A stretch of DNA of 64,000 nucleotides from Mortierella alpina (GCA_029449245.1 JANATF010000010.1:1736001-1800000), one strand, 5' to 3'. Positions 21,717-31,530 are shown, numbered from the stretch's first letter. The notes: generated by a model from the sequence alone, not told the origin. Made by a program: numbers and translations.

Positions 21717-22620
21717 TGTGGTGTCGTTGGTCTACATCAAAAGAAACATACTAATATATGAATATCTGTTCATCATGAACTAGGAAGAAAAGCGAGAGAG
21801 GAAACACCAGCGCACTTACAAGTTGATCGTGGGAACGATTAACGGACGCGCAAGACTGGGGGAAGGATCAACTCCAAAAAGGGATTCACTCTATGAGAGA
21901 ATGACTACTTAAAGGTAAGTGTTTCTGTCTCAAGGAGATAACAAATATGAACTAACTCATGAGTAACTTACTATGAGGACCGGTGGGGAACGCTGGTCCA
22001 CAAGAAGACTCTGAGAGAAGAAGGGAAGCAAAACTAGTATGTATCTAATAAAATAATACGACCCACAGCGGGTAAGGACTCATCAGCTCAAAGGGCTCGC
22101 TCTTGATTCCTGTGCAAGAATATTGGCCAAAGTGGTCTGCAACGCGCTCCATTCTTGGTCGCTAAGGCAACATGATTATTACCTAGCGGTCGCTGCGGTG
22201 ATAGCAGCAGCGGAGGGCCAGGAGGGACAAAGATGGCTTCAAACAGATTGCGTACGGACAGGTGGAATGGAAATAGAGGGGAAACCCGTCTCTACTCTTG
22301 CTCAGCTCTCGCTGTTGGCGGGCAAAGCTATGGTAGAGTAGCGTCTCTCGCGTGGGGACAGCCAGTGTGTGTGGGTTTGATCGTGGAGGTTCGATATGAA
22401 TGAATGTTTCAGCAGCGGTTGTGGCAAAATATGACAAGGCAAATCTTTGGGAGGGAAACAGACCACGAGCCAAGGTTCGGGGTCGGTGCTCTTTTTATTT
22501 CACAGAAATCATTCAAGGCAACAGGGCGGTGCAGTACGTGCCACCACCTGGGCATTCATGTTGCCAAAGTACTACAAATCAAAAGCAAGAAAGAGAGGAC
22601 ATCGCATTTTCTACACCACA
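21717..22620 (-). mobile_element. Solo LTR E2, 904 bp, inverted relative to E1
   Basis: Same length as E1 and its reverse complement with few differences. It has a perfect 4-bp target duplication GCGG (21713-21716 and 22621-22624). The matching duplications of E1 and E2 in their present positions show that the segment between them has not been inverted since insertion. Confidence 0.92.
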
Positions 22621-22627
22621 GCGGCGA

Positions 22628-22727
22628 TGTAACAGTAGTGTCCAGTCACAACGACTATATAGAGTAGAGTAGTACGATGCCTGTAAATATATTCCTTTTC
22701 CACCTACTTGACCTGACCCCTACTACA
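22628..22727 (+). repeat. 5' LTR of C2, 100 bp
   Basis: Starts TGTAACAG, ends CCTACTACA, with a CTATATAGAG box. Very short for an LTR, but the same 100 bp is found at 16013-16112 (inverted) and, diverged, at 32363-32462. Confidence 0.9.
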
Positions 22728-22752
22728 TGGTAGCAAAGTAACTTCGATCCAC
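22728..22752 (+). promoter_or_regulatory. Primer-binding site of C2
   Basis: TGGTAGCAAAG directly after the LTR, then TAAC and TTCGATCCACC. Same two blocks as in A and F, fitting initiator tRNA-Met. Confidence 0.55.
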
Positions 22753-22906
22753 CAGACCCCAGACCCCAGACCCAGACACTTGCCCTCTCCCCTTCCCTGA
22801 CCCAGATCCTACCCCATCACTACACCCAGAACCCCTGACTACCGCCACCATTGACCCTGAATATCACGACCTTGACTACCTCTGCAACGCCTTCGCCACC
22901 TTGAAC

Positions 22907-23985
22907 ATGGCCAACGAAAACCAGTTCCAGGCTCCCATGGCCGCTACACCCACTACCAGCGTCGTCCTGCCCAATGCCTCCACCTTCCGTTTCCCAAACC
23001 CACCATTCTACGAGGGCGCTCGCGATGGATTCAAATGCGACGCCTGGCTCACGGCGGTTCAACGCTTCTTCGTGGGAGCAAAGATCGCCGCTGAGGAAAG
23101 GACCCTGCACGCGATCATCTTCCTGACGGGCACAGCATCCCTTTGGTGGGAATCCCACCCTCTTGCCGACGACGCACATTGGTTCGATTTCGTTGAGGCC
23201 TTCCGCACCGAGTTCCGCCCCGTCGGTTTCCTGGACAGCATCCGCTCACTCTTATATTCCATCGCTTTCACCTCGACCTGCTCCGAATACATTCAACGCA
23301 TTCGACTTTATCGCTCCATGCTTATTTCCCCTTCAATGTCGCATGACGCACGCGCGTTCCTGGATGAGACCATCAAGACTTGCTTCTACAAAGGCGCCCC
23401 TACTGACCTTCAACAAAAATGCTTAAAGGGTTTGAGGTCTCAAACCCCGGCAACTCCGACCTCCAGACTCTACTCTCCACCGCCGAACGCTTCGACAACA
23501 TTTACAATTTTAAACCCGACTCAGTGATGAACCCCAAACCCGCCACTTCCCTGCAATCCACTCAAAAAATCGCCACCGCCCCGACCTTCAACCAACCCGA
23601 CCCTTACGCGATGGAAGTTGATCACCTCGCGCTCCCCCAGGTCCTCATCAACGCCATCGTTCAAGAGGTCAATAGACAAAACAGCAACCAGCGGAACCAA
23701 TACCAGGCAACCTATAATCAGCGGGGCCCTCGCCTCAACGGTAACCAGCACCAATGGGGCCGCAACAACAACCACAACAACGACTGGGCTCACCTCCCAA
23801 AACTGACTCCCGCAGAGCGACAGTATCTCATCGACAACGGCGGCTGTTTCAAGTGCCGCAAGCTGGGACATCTGTCATATGAGAACAGGTGCCCCCCTCG
23901 CCCCCGCGGAATGAATCATATAGCAACTAACGTGGGCGCTCCCTTCCATGGCCAGTCGGGAAACGCCCCCAGCGGTCAGGCTTAG
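22907..23985 (+). CDS. Gag of C2, with an internal -1 frame change
   Basis: Starts at ATG 22907 (MANENQFQAP). The first frame holds the Gag core (SLWWESHPL, FRTEFRPVGFLDS) and would stop at 23527. The protein evidently continues in the -1 frame from the CAACAAAAATG run near 23411-23421, giving KGFEVSNPGNSD, a Gln/Asn-rich stretch, and the zinc knuckle CFKCRKLGHLSYENRC before the stop at 23985. C1 carries the identical frame change, so it is not a private mutation: either programmed slippage on A5 or a defect already present in the parent. Confidence 0.8.
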
Positions 23986-23993
23986 TCCAGGAC

Positions 23994-26900
23994 TTGATCG
24001 CTGAAACCCCCTCCCTTTCTCCTCTGGACAAAGGGAGTGAGCCTCGCCCCCAGGCAAGTACTTGTTCTATTTCTGCAAATAAAATTGCTGCTGAACATCA
24101 GGCTTGCCGCACACCTGCGCTCGCTCCCTCACATGCAAATGAGAATAATACTCTGGATACTCACCCCGCCCCCAACCCCGCGCCCCCTGTTGCCAAACCT
24201 TGCCATGACCCATCTGTGGTGCTTAGATTGCCTGAGAAGATGGACCTGGACCCAGCCTCCTCAAACGCGTCTTCACCCGCGCTCTCCAAGAGCAAACAGA
24301 GACGTGTGCGCAAACGTGCCGTTCGGCTACAGTCCTTCAGTGTGACTGAGGCTGAGCGCACGCTGCTCACGTTCATTGGCTCCGTCAATGGACAACCTGC
24401 ACGCATCCTCATCGATGGCGGTGCAGAGGGAAACGTCATTAGTACCTCCTTTCAGAAACGACATTCACTTCCTCTCCATTCGCGCAACCCCATTCCCATT
24501 GTTCTTCCTGACGGCTCCTCCTCCATCACTCAGCACACTGTCCCCATCACCCTCACTCGCAACAACTACGCTGACAATCTCGACCCCCTCCTTTATCCAC
24601 TCAAATCTTACGACCTGATCCTCGGCAAACCATGGCTCACAACCACCAACCCCGACATCAACTGGCGCACCAACGACTTGCATTTCCAGCACCGTGGCTG
24701 CAATGTCATCTGGTCATGCAGAGGATTCGCCCCCTCTTCCATTACAGCTAAGTCTGGACGCCGCCTCCTGAGCCACATGCACTTCAACTCCCTCGCCTCC
24801 CAACCCGGCAACGAAGTGTTCCTGGCGTTAGTCAAGACCACTTCGGGCAACAACCCCTCCACTCCTCCCGTCCCTGACGAAGTGCTCCCCATACTCGACG
24901 AGTTTCGCGACGTCTTCCCCACCTCCCTCCCTGATGGTCTCCCACCAGACCGAGGCGATGCAATGAAAATCGAAACTGATCCCACCGCCGACCCCCCTGT
25001 CCGACCAGTCATTCGTCTCTCCATTGCGGAACTCGATGAGCTCAGGAAGCAGTTGGACGAATTGCTGAAAAAGAAGTTCATCAAACCTAGCACCTCGCCA
25101 TACGGAGCACCTGTCCTTTTTGTCAAAAAGAAGGATGGATCGTTACGCATGTGTGTGGACTACCGCGGCCTGAACAGAATCACCCGAAAGAACCGCCATC
25201 CCCTCCCCCGCATTGACGAGCTCATCGACCGCTTTCGCGGCGCGCAGTTTTTTACCAAACTTGATCTCCTCTCTGGGTACCACCAACAGCGCGTTTACGA
25301 CCCACACACACACAAAACCGCCTTTCGCTGTCGCTACGGTCACTTTGAGTTTAACGTTGTCCCTTTCGGGCTGACTAACGCTCCTGCCTCTTTTTCAAAC
25401 ATGATGTTTAACGTGTTCGACCCGATCCTCGACAAATGGGTGGTCATTTACCTCGATGACATTCTGATCTACTCGAAAACAAAGGAGGAACACCTGGACC
25501 ACATCAGGAGTGCGCTCACCCTTCTGCGCAAACACGGACTCTACGTCAAACTGAGCAAGTGTTCGTTCATGCAGGAAGAGACGGAGTTTTTGGGACACGT
25601 AATCTCCAAGGACGGGATCCACACCAACGCTGGCCTCGTCCGCGCCATTCGCGAGTGGCCTCGACCTAGCAAGCAGAAGGATGTGCAACAATTCATTGGC
25701 CTCGCTCAATTTTACCAACAGTATATTGATGGATTTGCTGACATCGCATTACCGTTGACTGGTCTCTTAGGTGAGGGCGTGCCATTCTCTTGGGACCCTG
25801 ACAAGGAACACGCCTTCACCGCTCTCAAGGACGCCATCAGCAAAGCACCGGTACTCAGGATCTTTGACCCCGATCTAGCCACCACTGTTGAAGCTGATGC
25901 GTCTGGATTCGCTGTTGGAGCCGTGCTTTTCCAGACAGACGAACATGGAGTCTCGAGACCAGTGGCGTTCACATCCAGGAAGATGAATTCTGCAGAGAGG
26001 AACTATCCAACTCACGAACAGGAGCTGCTGGCTGTCGTTCACGCGCTAAAGACATGGCGTTATTATCTGGATGGATCACACTTCGTCGTGTACACGGATC
26101 ACGCCACGCTTCGCCACTTTCCAACGCAACCCAAACTGACTCGCAGACAGGCACGTTGGATGGAGTTGCTACAGGAGTACGACTTTGATTTCAAGTATAA
26201 GCGTGGCGTAGACAACATCGTACCAGACGCCCTCTCCAGACGACCTGACCACAAGGAACCAGACCCCGTCGCGCTACACTCGTTGGTTGTACAACTGGAC
26301 CCAGGATTGAGGCAGCGCCTGATTGATAGTTACCCGGATGACCCTAAACTCGGTCCTATCTACGAAAGCTGCCTCCAGGGAAGTTGCCCCCAAAGATACT
26401 CACTCCACGAGAATCTTTTGTTTGTTGAACGACATGACACAAACCTTGTCTGCATTCCTCAGAAGTCTGACATTCGTCTCTCTCTCTTACATGATGCTCA
26501 TGACTCAGCAATAGCAGGTCATTTGGGATTCGACAAGACGTATGAGCAACTCAGACGAGCAGCGTACTGGCCAAGGATCGCACGGGACACGAGGACGTAC
26601 GTGGAGACTTGCGAAAGTTGCCAACGCAACAAGCCCAGTCGTCAAAGACCAGCAGGACTTCTCCAGTCCCTTGATATACCGGATCAGCGCTGGGACACAG
26701 TGACCATGGACTTCATCGTTCAGCTGCCTAAGACGCCGCGAGGATTTGACGCCATCACAGTCTTTGTGGACAAGCTGTCAAAGCAAGTCCACTTCGTGGC
26801 CAGTAAGACGACCGACACTGCCCCTGACGTCGCTCGGATCTTCTTTGACAACATTTTTCGGTTGCATGGAATGCCCACCACCATAGTCTCGGACCGCGAC

Positions 26901-27773
26901 ACCAAGTTCACCAGCCACTTCTGGAAAGAACTTCATCGCCTCATGGATGTCAAGCTCGCCATGTCAACTGCATTCCACCCACAGACGGACGGCCAGACGG
27001 AAAGAGCCAATCAGACGCTGGAGATCATGCTGAGGGCGTTCGTGGACCAACAACAGACGAACTGGGACCTACTCTTGACTGCTGCAGAGTTCGCTTATAA
27101 CAACGCCACCAATGCCACCACAGGATTCTCCCCATTCTTTCTGAACGCCGGCTTCCATCCACGTGTACCAGCCGCGCTGCTCCTGCCCCCGAGCACACTC
27201 ATCCCCACGGTAGAAACGCTCGTGACCAACCAGCACACTTCCTTGACCATCGCAAAGGAGGCCATAGCATTGGCACAGGAACGACAGGCCAAGAACGCGG
27301 ACACACGACGCCGAGACCACACGTTCAAGGTTGGAGATCAGGTGTTACTGAACACGGACCATATCACAGTCGCCGCGGACCAAAACCAGCCCTCACGCAA
27401 ATTGCAACCTCGTTTCATCGGACCCTATACGCTGTTGGAGCAACACTCGCCGGTCTCATTTCGTGTTGAGCTACCGCCGACCATGAAGATTCACGATGTG
27501 TTCCACGTGGACCGCTTCCAAGATTATAAACCTTCACCAGAAGCCCTTGGACCACGAGCACCCGCCAGGCCTCCACCAGAAATCATTGACGGCGAAGAGG
27601 AGTACGAGGCTGAAGGCATCCTTGAGTACAGACGCTACCGCCGTCAACACCAGTTCCTCATCCTTTGGAAGGGTTACCCTCGCAGCTCCGCCACCTGGGA
27701 ACCACTCGGCAACCTCTCTCATTGCCTCGAGTTGGTTGAAGAATTTAAAACAGCACATGGGATCCATTTTTAA
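23994..27773 (+). CDS. Pol polyprotein of C2
   Basis: 1,259 codons without interruption. The first codon given is TTG; the frame is -1 to gag and open through the gag stop, so it is probably made as Gag-Pol. Protease LIDGGA near residue 139; RT YLDD near 484; RNase H Asp near 633; integrase HHCC about 841-875 with D, D, E near 904, 965 and 1002; GPY/F-like segment (RFIGPYTLLEQ) near 1140; chromodomain 1201-1257 (EEYEAEGILEYR...WEPLGNL). The chromodomain would tether integration to modified histones, as known for chromoviruses. Apparently functional. Confidence 0.92.
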   Translation: MIAETPSLSPLDKGSEPRPQASTCSISANKIAAEHQACRTPALAPSHANENNTLDTHPAPNPAPPVAKPCHDPSVVLRLPEKMDLDPASSNASSPALSKSKQRRVRKRAVRLQSFSVTEAERTLLTFIGSVNGQPARILIDGGAEGNVISTSFQKRHSLPLHSRNPIPIVLPDGSSSITQHTVPITLTRNNYADNLDPLLYPLKSYDLILGKPWLTTTNPDINWRTNDLHFQHRGCNVIWSCRGFAPSSITAKSGRRLLSHMHFNSLASQPGNEVFLALVKTTSGNNPSTPPVPDEVLPILDEFRDVFPTSLPDGLPPDRGDAMKIETDPTADPPVRPVIRLSIAELDELRKQLDELLKKKFIKPSTSPYGAPVLFVKKKDGSLRMCVDYRGLNRITRKNRHPLPRIDELIDRFRGAQFFTKLDLLSGYHQQRVYDPHTHKTAFRCRYGHFEFNVVPFGLTNAPASFSNMMFNVFDPILDKWVVIYLDDILIYSKTKEEHLDHIRSALTLLRKHGLYVKLSKCSFMQEETEFLGHVISKDGIHTNAGLVRAIREWPRPSKQKDVQQFIGLAQFYQQYIDGFADIALPLTGLLGEGVPFSWDPDKEHAFTALKDAISKAPVLRIFDPDLATTVEADASGFAVGAVLFQTDEHGVSRPVAFTSRKMNSAERNYPTHEQELLAVVHALKTWRYYLDGSHFVVYTDHATLRHFPTQPKLTRRQARWMELLQEYDFDFKYKRGVDNIVPDALSRRPDHKEPDPVALHSLVVQLDPGLRQRLIDSYPDDPKLGPIYESCLQGSCPQRYSLHENLLFVERHDTNLVCIPQKSDIRLSLLHDAHDSAIAGHLGFDKTYEQLRRAAYWPRIARDTRTYVETCESCQRNKPSRQRPAGLLQSLDIPDQRWDTVTMDFIVQLPKTPRGFDAITVFVDKLSKQVHFVASKTTDTAPDVARIFFDNIFRLHGMPTTIVSDRDTKFTSHFWKELHRLMDVKLAMSTAFHPQTDGQTERANQTLEIMLRAFVDQQQTNWDLLLTAAEFAYNNATNATTGFSPFFLNAGFHPRVPAALLLPPSTLIPTVETLVTNQHTSLTIAKEAIALAQERQAKNADTRRRDHTFKVGDQVLLNTDHITVAADQNQPSRKLQPRFIGPYTLLEQHSPVSFRVELPPTMKIHDVFHVDRFQDYKPSPEALGPRAPARPPPEIIDGEEEYEAEGILEYRRYRRQHQFLILWKGYPRSSATWEPLGNLSHCLELVEEFKTAHGIHF

Positions 27774-27827
27774 AAGGGGAAAGTGTAACAGTAGTGTCCA
27801 GTCACAACGACTATATAGAGTAGAGTA

Positions 27828-28617
27828 TACGGTTTCTCACGAATATTCGACATTCGACATTCGACTCGGGTTCGACTCGACTTTTCGAATACGAATGATG
27901 GGTCTATTCGACTCGACACTTGTCGAATGATACTCCATTCGACTCGACATCCATTCGACTCGACAGCCATTCGACTCGACACTCATTCGACTCGACACTC
28001 CATTCGACATGGCTCTCATTAGACTCGACGGATATTCGACTCGACATTCATTCGACTCGACACTCCATTCGACTCGACACTCATTCGACTCGATAGCCAT
28101 TCGACTCGACACTCATTCGACTCGACTGATACTCGACTCGAGTCTCATGCGGCTCGACGGATATTCGACAAATAGACTGAATAAAGGTCGATTCAAGTAA
28201 TAGAGCTAGTGGAATGAGCGTCGAGTCGAGTATCTGTCGGGTCAGTTGAAGATCAGGTCAAATATCCGTCGAGCCGGATGACTTTCGACTCGAATATCAG
28301 TCGCGTCGAATGAGTGTCGAGTCGGTTATCAGTCGAGTCGAATGAGTGTCGAGTCGAATGGAGTGTCGAATCGAATGGCTATCGAGTCGAATATCAGTCG
28401 AGTCGAATGGCTGTCGAGTCGATTATCAGTCGAGTCGAATGACTGTCGAGCCGAATATCGTCGAGTCGAATGCTGTCGAGTCGAATGATGGTCGAGTCGA
28501 ATAACGCTTTCATTCGACATAGGTCGAGTCGAACGTATTCGACATTCGACACCAGAAAGTCGAGTCGAACCCGAATGGGGTGCGTATTCGACTCGACTCG
28601 ACGTTTGAGAAACCGTA
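27828..28617. mobile_element. H1: palindromic hAT-like non-autonomous element in the C2 3' LTR
   Basis: 790 bp with perfect 11-bp terminal inverted repeats (TACGGTTTCTC / GAGAAACCGTA) and a perfect 8-bp target duplication GTAGAGTA (27820-27827 and 28618-28625). Removing it restores a 100-bp C LTR. The inside is almost wholly short units: ATTCGACTCGAC in the left half (about 27850-28170) and the reverse complement GTCGAGTCGAAT in the right half (about 28290-28610), so the element is one large imperfect palindrome. No coding capacity. An 8-bp duplication is the hAT signature; the transposase source is unknown. Confidence 0.9.
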
Positions 28618-28699
28618 GTAGAGTAGTACGATACCTGTAAATACATTCCTTTTCCACCTACTTGACCTGACCCCTACTACAACGACGGATACTTGAAAT

Positions 28700-29175
28700 T
28701 AGGGTTTCGGCGTTGAGCCGAAATACGAAGTACGATCCGATCCGAATGCCATTCATTCGTATGGGATAGAGGCTCCATACGATCCGACAGGTTTTCGTAT
28801 CGGATTCGGTTGTTCTACATAAAATACGATCCGAACATCGGATTGCCGAAGTCCCATACGAACCGACCGCCATACGAACCTCTAAGACGATCTGCATACG
28901 ATCCGACTGCCATACGAACCTATACGAACAGCATACGATCCGAAAAAGAACGAAGGCCATACGAACAGCATACGATCCGAAAAAGAACGAAAGCGATACG
29001 ATCAGCATACGATCCGAAGTCCATACGAACACAATAGCAAGCCGATCCGATCGGCTTTTTTTCTTCTCCCCATACGAACTTTCGTATGGCGTATCGTATC
29101 GTATATGCCCTAGTATTTTCGGATCGTACTTCGACAGCCTCAAATACGATCCGATCCAGCCGATCAGAAACCCTA
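28700..29175. mobile_element. H2: second hAT-like non-autonomous element
   Basis: 476 bp with inverted ends TAGGGTTTC / GAAACCCTA and a perfect 8-bp duplication CTTGAAAT (28692-28699 and 29176-29183). The interior repeats CATACGATCCGA and CATACGAACC in both orientations (for example GTACGATCCGATCCG near 28730 and its inverse near 29120). It starts 18 bp beyond the end of the C2 3' LTR. No open frame of note. Unit sequence differs from H1, but the architecture is the same. Confidence 0.9.
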
Positions 29176-29321
29176 CTTGAAATGTTACATCAATGCGGAG
29201 CAGTTTATAGCAGCTTCGAATACCATGATCAGAGGGAGAGCTTTCCCATTTCGAAGGATGATGGTTTCATTGGAACAATGTTTAAATGAGATAAGGTTTG
29301 TATTTTATTTCTATCATGGCG

Positions 29322-29960
29322 TCATTGCTTAGTGCCATATCGATGACAATTTTCTTCTCGGTGTGGGGTTGTTGGGCCATATGTGTCGGTACACTTCGTG
29401 CAACGCTCCTCTTTCGGGACAGCGTTCTTTCCAGGCATCAATACCCATTCATCAGCGGAAGGGGAGTCATCCGTTGAGCTATCGCCAGGGTACTGCGGCT
29501 CCTTATTTTCCTTGTCAGACTGATGCGGTTCCATATGCAGAGCTGAGTCTGGTTCGGGGGTTACATCCGATTGGAATGCTGGGTTCAGCTGAGGTCTGGT
29601 TTGTCGTTGGCGCTTGGATCGCAGCCCGAGGTGTTCGCCATGAAATATATAGCGACTCTCAATGCTGTTGGTGGTTTCTCCTGAATCACCAAATTCATGG
29701 TGTCGGTCAAAAACGCAGGCATAGCCGCGAAGGGCTCGTTTGACACCTCGGATTTCCTTCTCACATCCTTGGACGGCATTGCGGTATTTGGCAATCCTAA
29801 GATCGGCCTCGTTATTGGCCAGAGGGATAATGGGTGTGAACACTTCTTGTTGGTCGTGCATCTGGTGTTTGTCACACATCTCGGCAATAAGCTTGGATGT
29901 CCAGAGTGTCTGCGACGTCTCGAGTCGTCGGAGGATGGCTTGGGCATTACGAGTGTGCAA
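29322..29960 (-). CDS. Hypothetical protein, incomplete at its 5' end
   Basis: Open minus-strand frame of about 212 codons. The first codon shown is TTG and an in-frame TGA lies two codons upstream, so either a spliced 5' exon is missing or the gene is broken. The protein has a helical N-terminal part (AILRRLETSQTLWTSKLIAEMCDKH), a central RSKRQRQTRP basic patch that could be a nuclear signal, an acidic/Ser stretch (SDKENKEPQ, DSSTDDSPSADEW), and a C-terminal CTKCTDTYGPTTPHREENCH that could bind zinc. I do not recognise a family. Surrounded by transposons, it may belong to one. Confidence 0.35.
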   Translation of the reverse strand: MHTRNAQAILRRLETSQTLWTSKLIAEMCDKHQMHDQQEVFTPIIPLANNEADLRIAKYRNAVQGCEKEIRGVKRALRGYACVFDRHHEFGDSGETTNSIESRYIFHGEHLGLRSKRQRQTRPQLNPAFQSDVTPEPDSALHMEPHQSDKENKEPQYPGDSSTDDSPSADEWVLMPGKNAVPKEERCTKCTDTYGPTTPHREENCHRYGTKQ

Positions 29961-30434
29961 TATTCACCAGAGTCCAGTAGTAAGTACACAGAGATACGAA
30001 CGCGTCTACTATCGTAGACTCCTTAACAAAGACCAACGAGTCCAATCAAAACAGTGAAAGTGCTTGCCTAGAAGATACAAAATGTCATATCTAGAAGCTT
30101 GGCTCCAGGTACCAATCATGGACCTTCGCCAGCACGAACTACATGAACCAGAAAGATGTTCCTGGTCCGGATCAGTCATCCGGTACCCATGCTATGTAGT
30201 ATTGGCGTAACGTCTAATGAATTAGGATCATGGCCAATCATTCAGAAGCTAGGACACGCGCCAGGCTATAGCCTTCCGCTATCCATCTCTTGGCAATGAC
30301 TCCTTCACCTATCTATTTACCCAACATTACATCTCTGTAGTAACAATAAACATGTATAAATACCGGTGTGTGGTCAGTGTGGACCGACATCTTTTTCTCA
30401 CTTACTTTCCTACCATAAAACTTGCCTACACGTT
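29961..30434. other. Intergenic, no gene seen
   Basis: I see no gene. A TATAAATACC box lies near 30355, followed by CT-rich sequence. 30196-30430 starts TGTAGT and ends CCTACA, but no flanking duplication or partner supports an LTR. Confidence 0.4.
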
Positions 30435-30758
30435 TCAACGAGCTCCAATATGTGCGACGTTGAGCTCTTCTTGCGACGGCTCCCACTTGTAGGGCGACAA
30501 CTCATGGTGGAGACGTGGGTCCAGCAGTGTTTGACCAGGGGTTGGCAAGAGCGGACTCATATTGAGGGCGTCGGAGTTGCCTTGAACTTTGGGCTCCGCG
30601 ACTCTTGATGACGCAGCCTTTGTGACGTTCGTGCGTTTGTTGTTGTGGCTGCCAGCAGCAGTAGTTGTGGAGGACAGAGGAGGTGAAGAACAGCGTGAAG
30701 GGTTGCTTGCGCTTATTTGCTCCATAACAGAGACGTTGCTCGAGGTGGAAGTTGACAT
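30435..30758 (-). CDS. Hypothetical Ser/Thr-rich ORF
   Basis: 107 codons from an ATG at 30758 (MSTSTSSNVSV). Ser/Thr/Pro-rich with no domain I recognise. A TATA-less AT-rich upstream region and the downstream minus-strand ORF at 29960-29322 would allow the two to be exons of one gene, but I cannot see a convincing donor. Another frame (30834-30502) overlaps it, so coding status is doubtful. Confidence 0.25.
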   Translation of the reverse strand: MSTSTSSNVSVMEQISASNPSRCSSPPLSSTTTAAGSHNNKRTNVTKAASSRVAEPKVQGNSDALNMSPLLPTPGQTLLDPRLHHELSPYKWEPSQEELNVAHIGAR

Positions 30759-31369
30759 GGCAGTGCGTTCTTAGAAAGGGTGAAGTTGTGAGGACAGAAT
30801 GGAGCAGGTTGCCATTGCCATTCACCGTTCCCATTTTAAATGTGTTTTGTGATGGTCATTGCCCGATCACGCCATTCGCATGTCATCTTGTGATTGGTTC
30901 CTCATCTGATCAATTGTATGCATGCGGGAGATAAAGATGTGTAAAACTAAAATTTTATTTGTGCCTTTTCTTCTATGAGTGCTGAGCGCCGCTTTCTTTT
31001 GCGTGAGTGCCCACTAATATGACCGGAGTTACTTCGGCTGCACATGAAGGGAGGACAGCCATTTTTTGGCGTCTACAAGAGGCAACATTGGCCCTATCCT
31101 TGTATGGACGGATATTCAGCATCTTAGTTAAGATTGCTTTGAGTACGCTGTAGTACAAGCGAAAGGCAACGGATTTTGTTTTAGGCTGTGCCTGACGCAG
31201 AGAGGAGAGCCGTCGATAATTATCGATCTTGCTGTGCCTGAGCGTAATGGTATTTTTTTAAATATCATAGTCATTGATGGCTGCACGGATGCCGGATACG
31301 CCAGATGATGGGTCGATCGATATCGTGTTTTTTCAATCCAAAGATCCTTCAATTCTTCATTCAAAAAAA
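30759..31369. other. Intergenic, no gene seen
   Basis: About 610 bases without a supported gene or repeat. It ends at the solo LTR G1. Confidence 0.4.
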
Positions 31370-31530
31370 TGAGAAGTAGCAGGCAAATTACCAAGATTGA
31401 ATGAGAACAAGAGAGGGATCTTTAATGACAGGCGCCAGGGTGCCTTTAATAGTGGCGGGTCCCTGGTGGCTGAGTGCTCTGCTAACTTTCTAACTGCACA
31501 CATTCTGCTATTAAGGGTCAATATACAACA
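31370..31530 (+). mobile_element. Solo LTR G1
   Basis: 161 bp, TGAGAAGTAG...ATACAACA, about 90% like G2 by eye. The left flank (poly-A) and right flank (GCCAC) do not match as a duplication. C3 sequence begins right after it, so C3 was truncated here. Confidence 0.7.

Larger units (their letters stand above)
16013..22627 (-). mobile_element. Chromovirus C1 (minus), truncated in gag, with two solo LTR insertions
   Basis: The 100-bp 3' LTR is at 16013-16112 (reverse complement of the C2 LTR). Leftwards-reading pol and gag follow, nearly identical to C2. C1 is cut by solo LTR E1 (16308-17211) at the start of the chromodomain and by E2 (21717-22620) in gag. Past E2 only seven gag bases remain before the LTR of C2 begins at 22628, so the 5' part of gag and the 5' LTR are missing. 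Confidence 0.88.
22628..28681 (+). mobile_element. Chromovirus C2 (plus), full length
   Basis: 5' LTR 22628-22727 (100 bp); primer-binding site from 22728; gag 22907-23985; pol 23994-27773; polypurine stretch (AAAAGGGGAAAG) before the 3' LTR. The 3' LTR is in two pieces, 27784-27827 and 28626-28681, because element H1 is inserted; the pieces sum to 100 bp. No matching target duplication flanks C2, and its left neighbour is truncated C1, so this end has been rearranged. Confidence 0.9.

Noticed and set aside
16308-22620. Inversion of the C1 interior between the inverted E1 and E2 LTRs
   Set aside because: Both solo LTRs have their own matching target duplications in the present arrangement; an inversion between them would have exchanged these.
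27850-28610. CRISPR-like array of short repeats
   Set aside because: The 12-base units are contiguous and degenerate without spacers, are inverted in the second half, and lie inside a transposon with inverted ends.
30196-30430. Possible solo LTR (TGTAGT...CTACA)
   Set aside because: No flanking duplication, no second copy and no primer site in the window.
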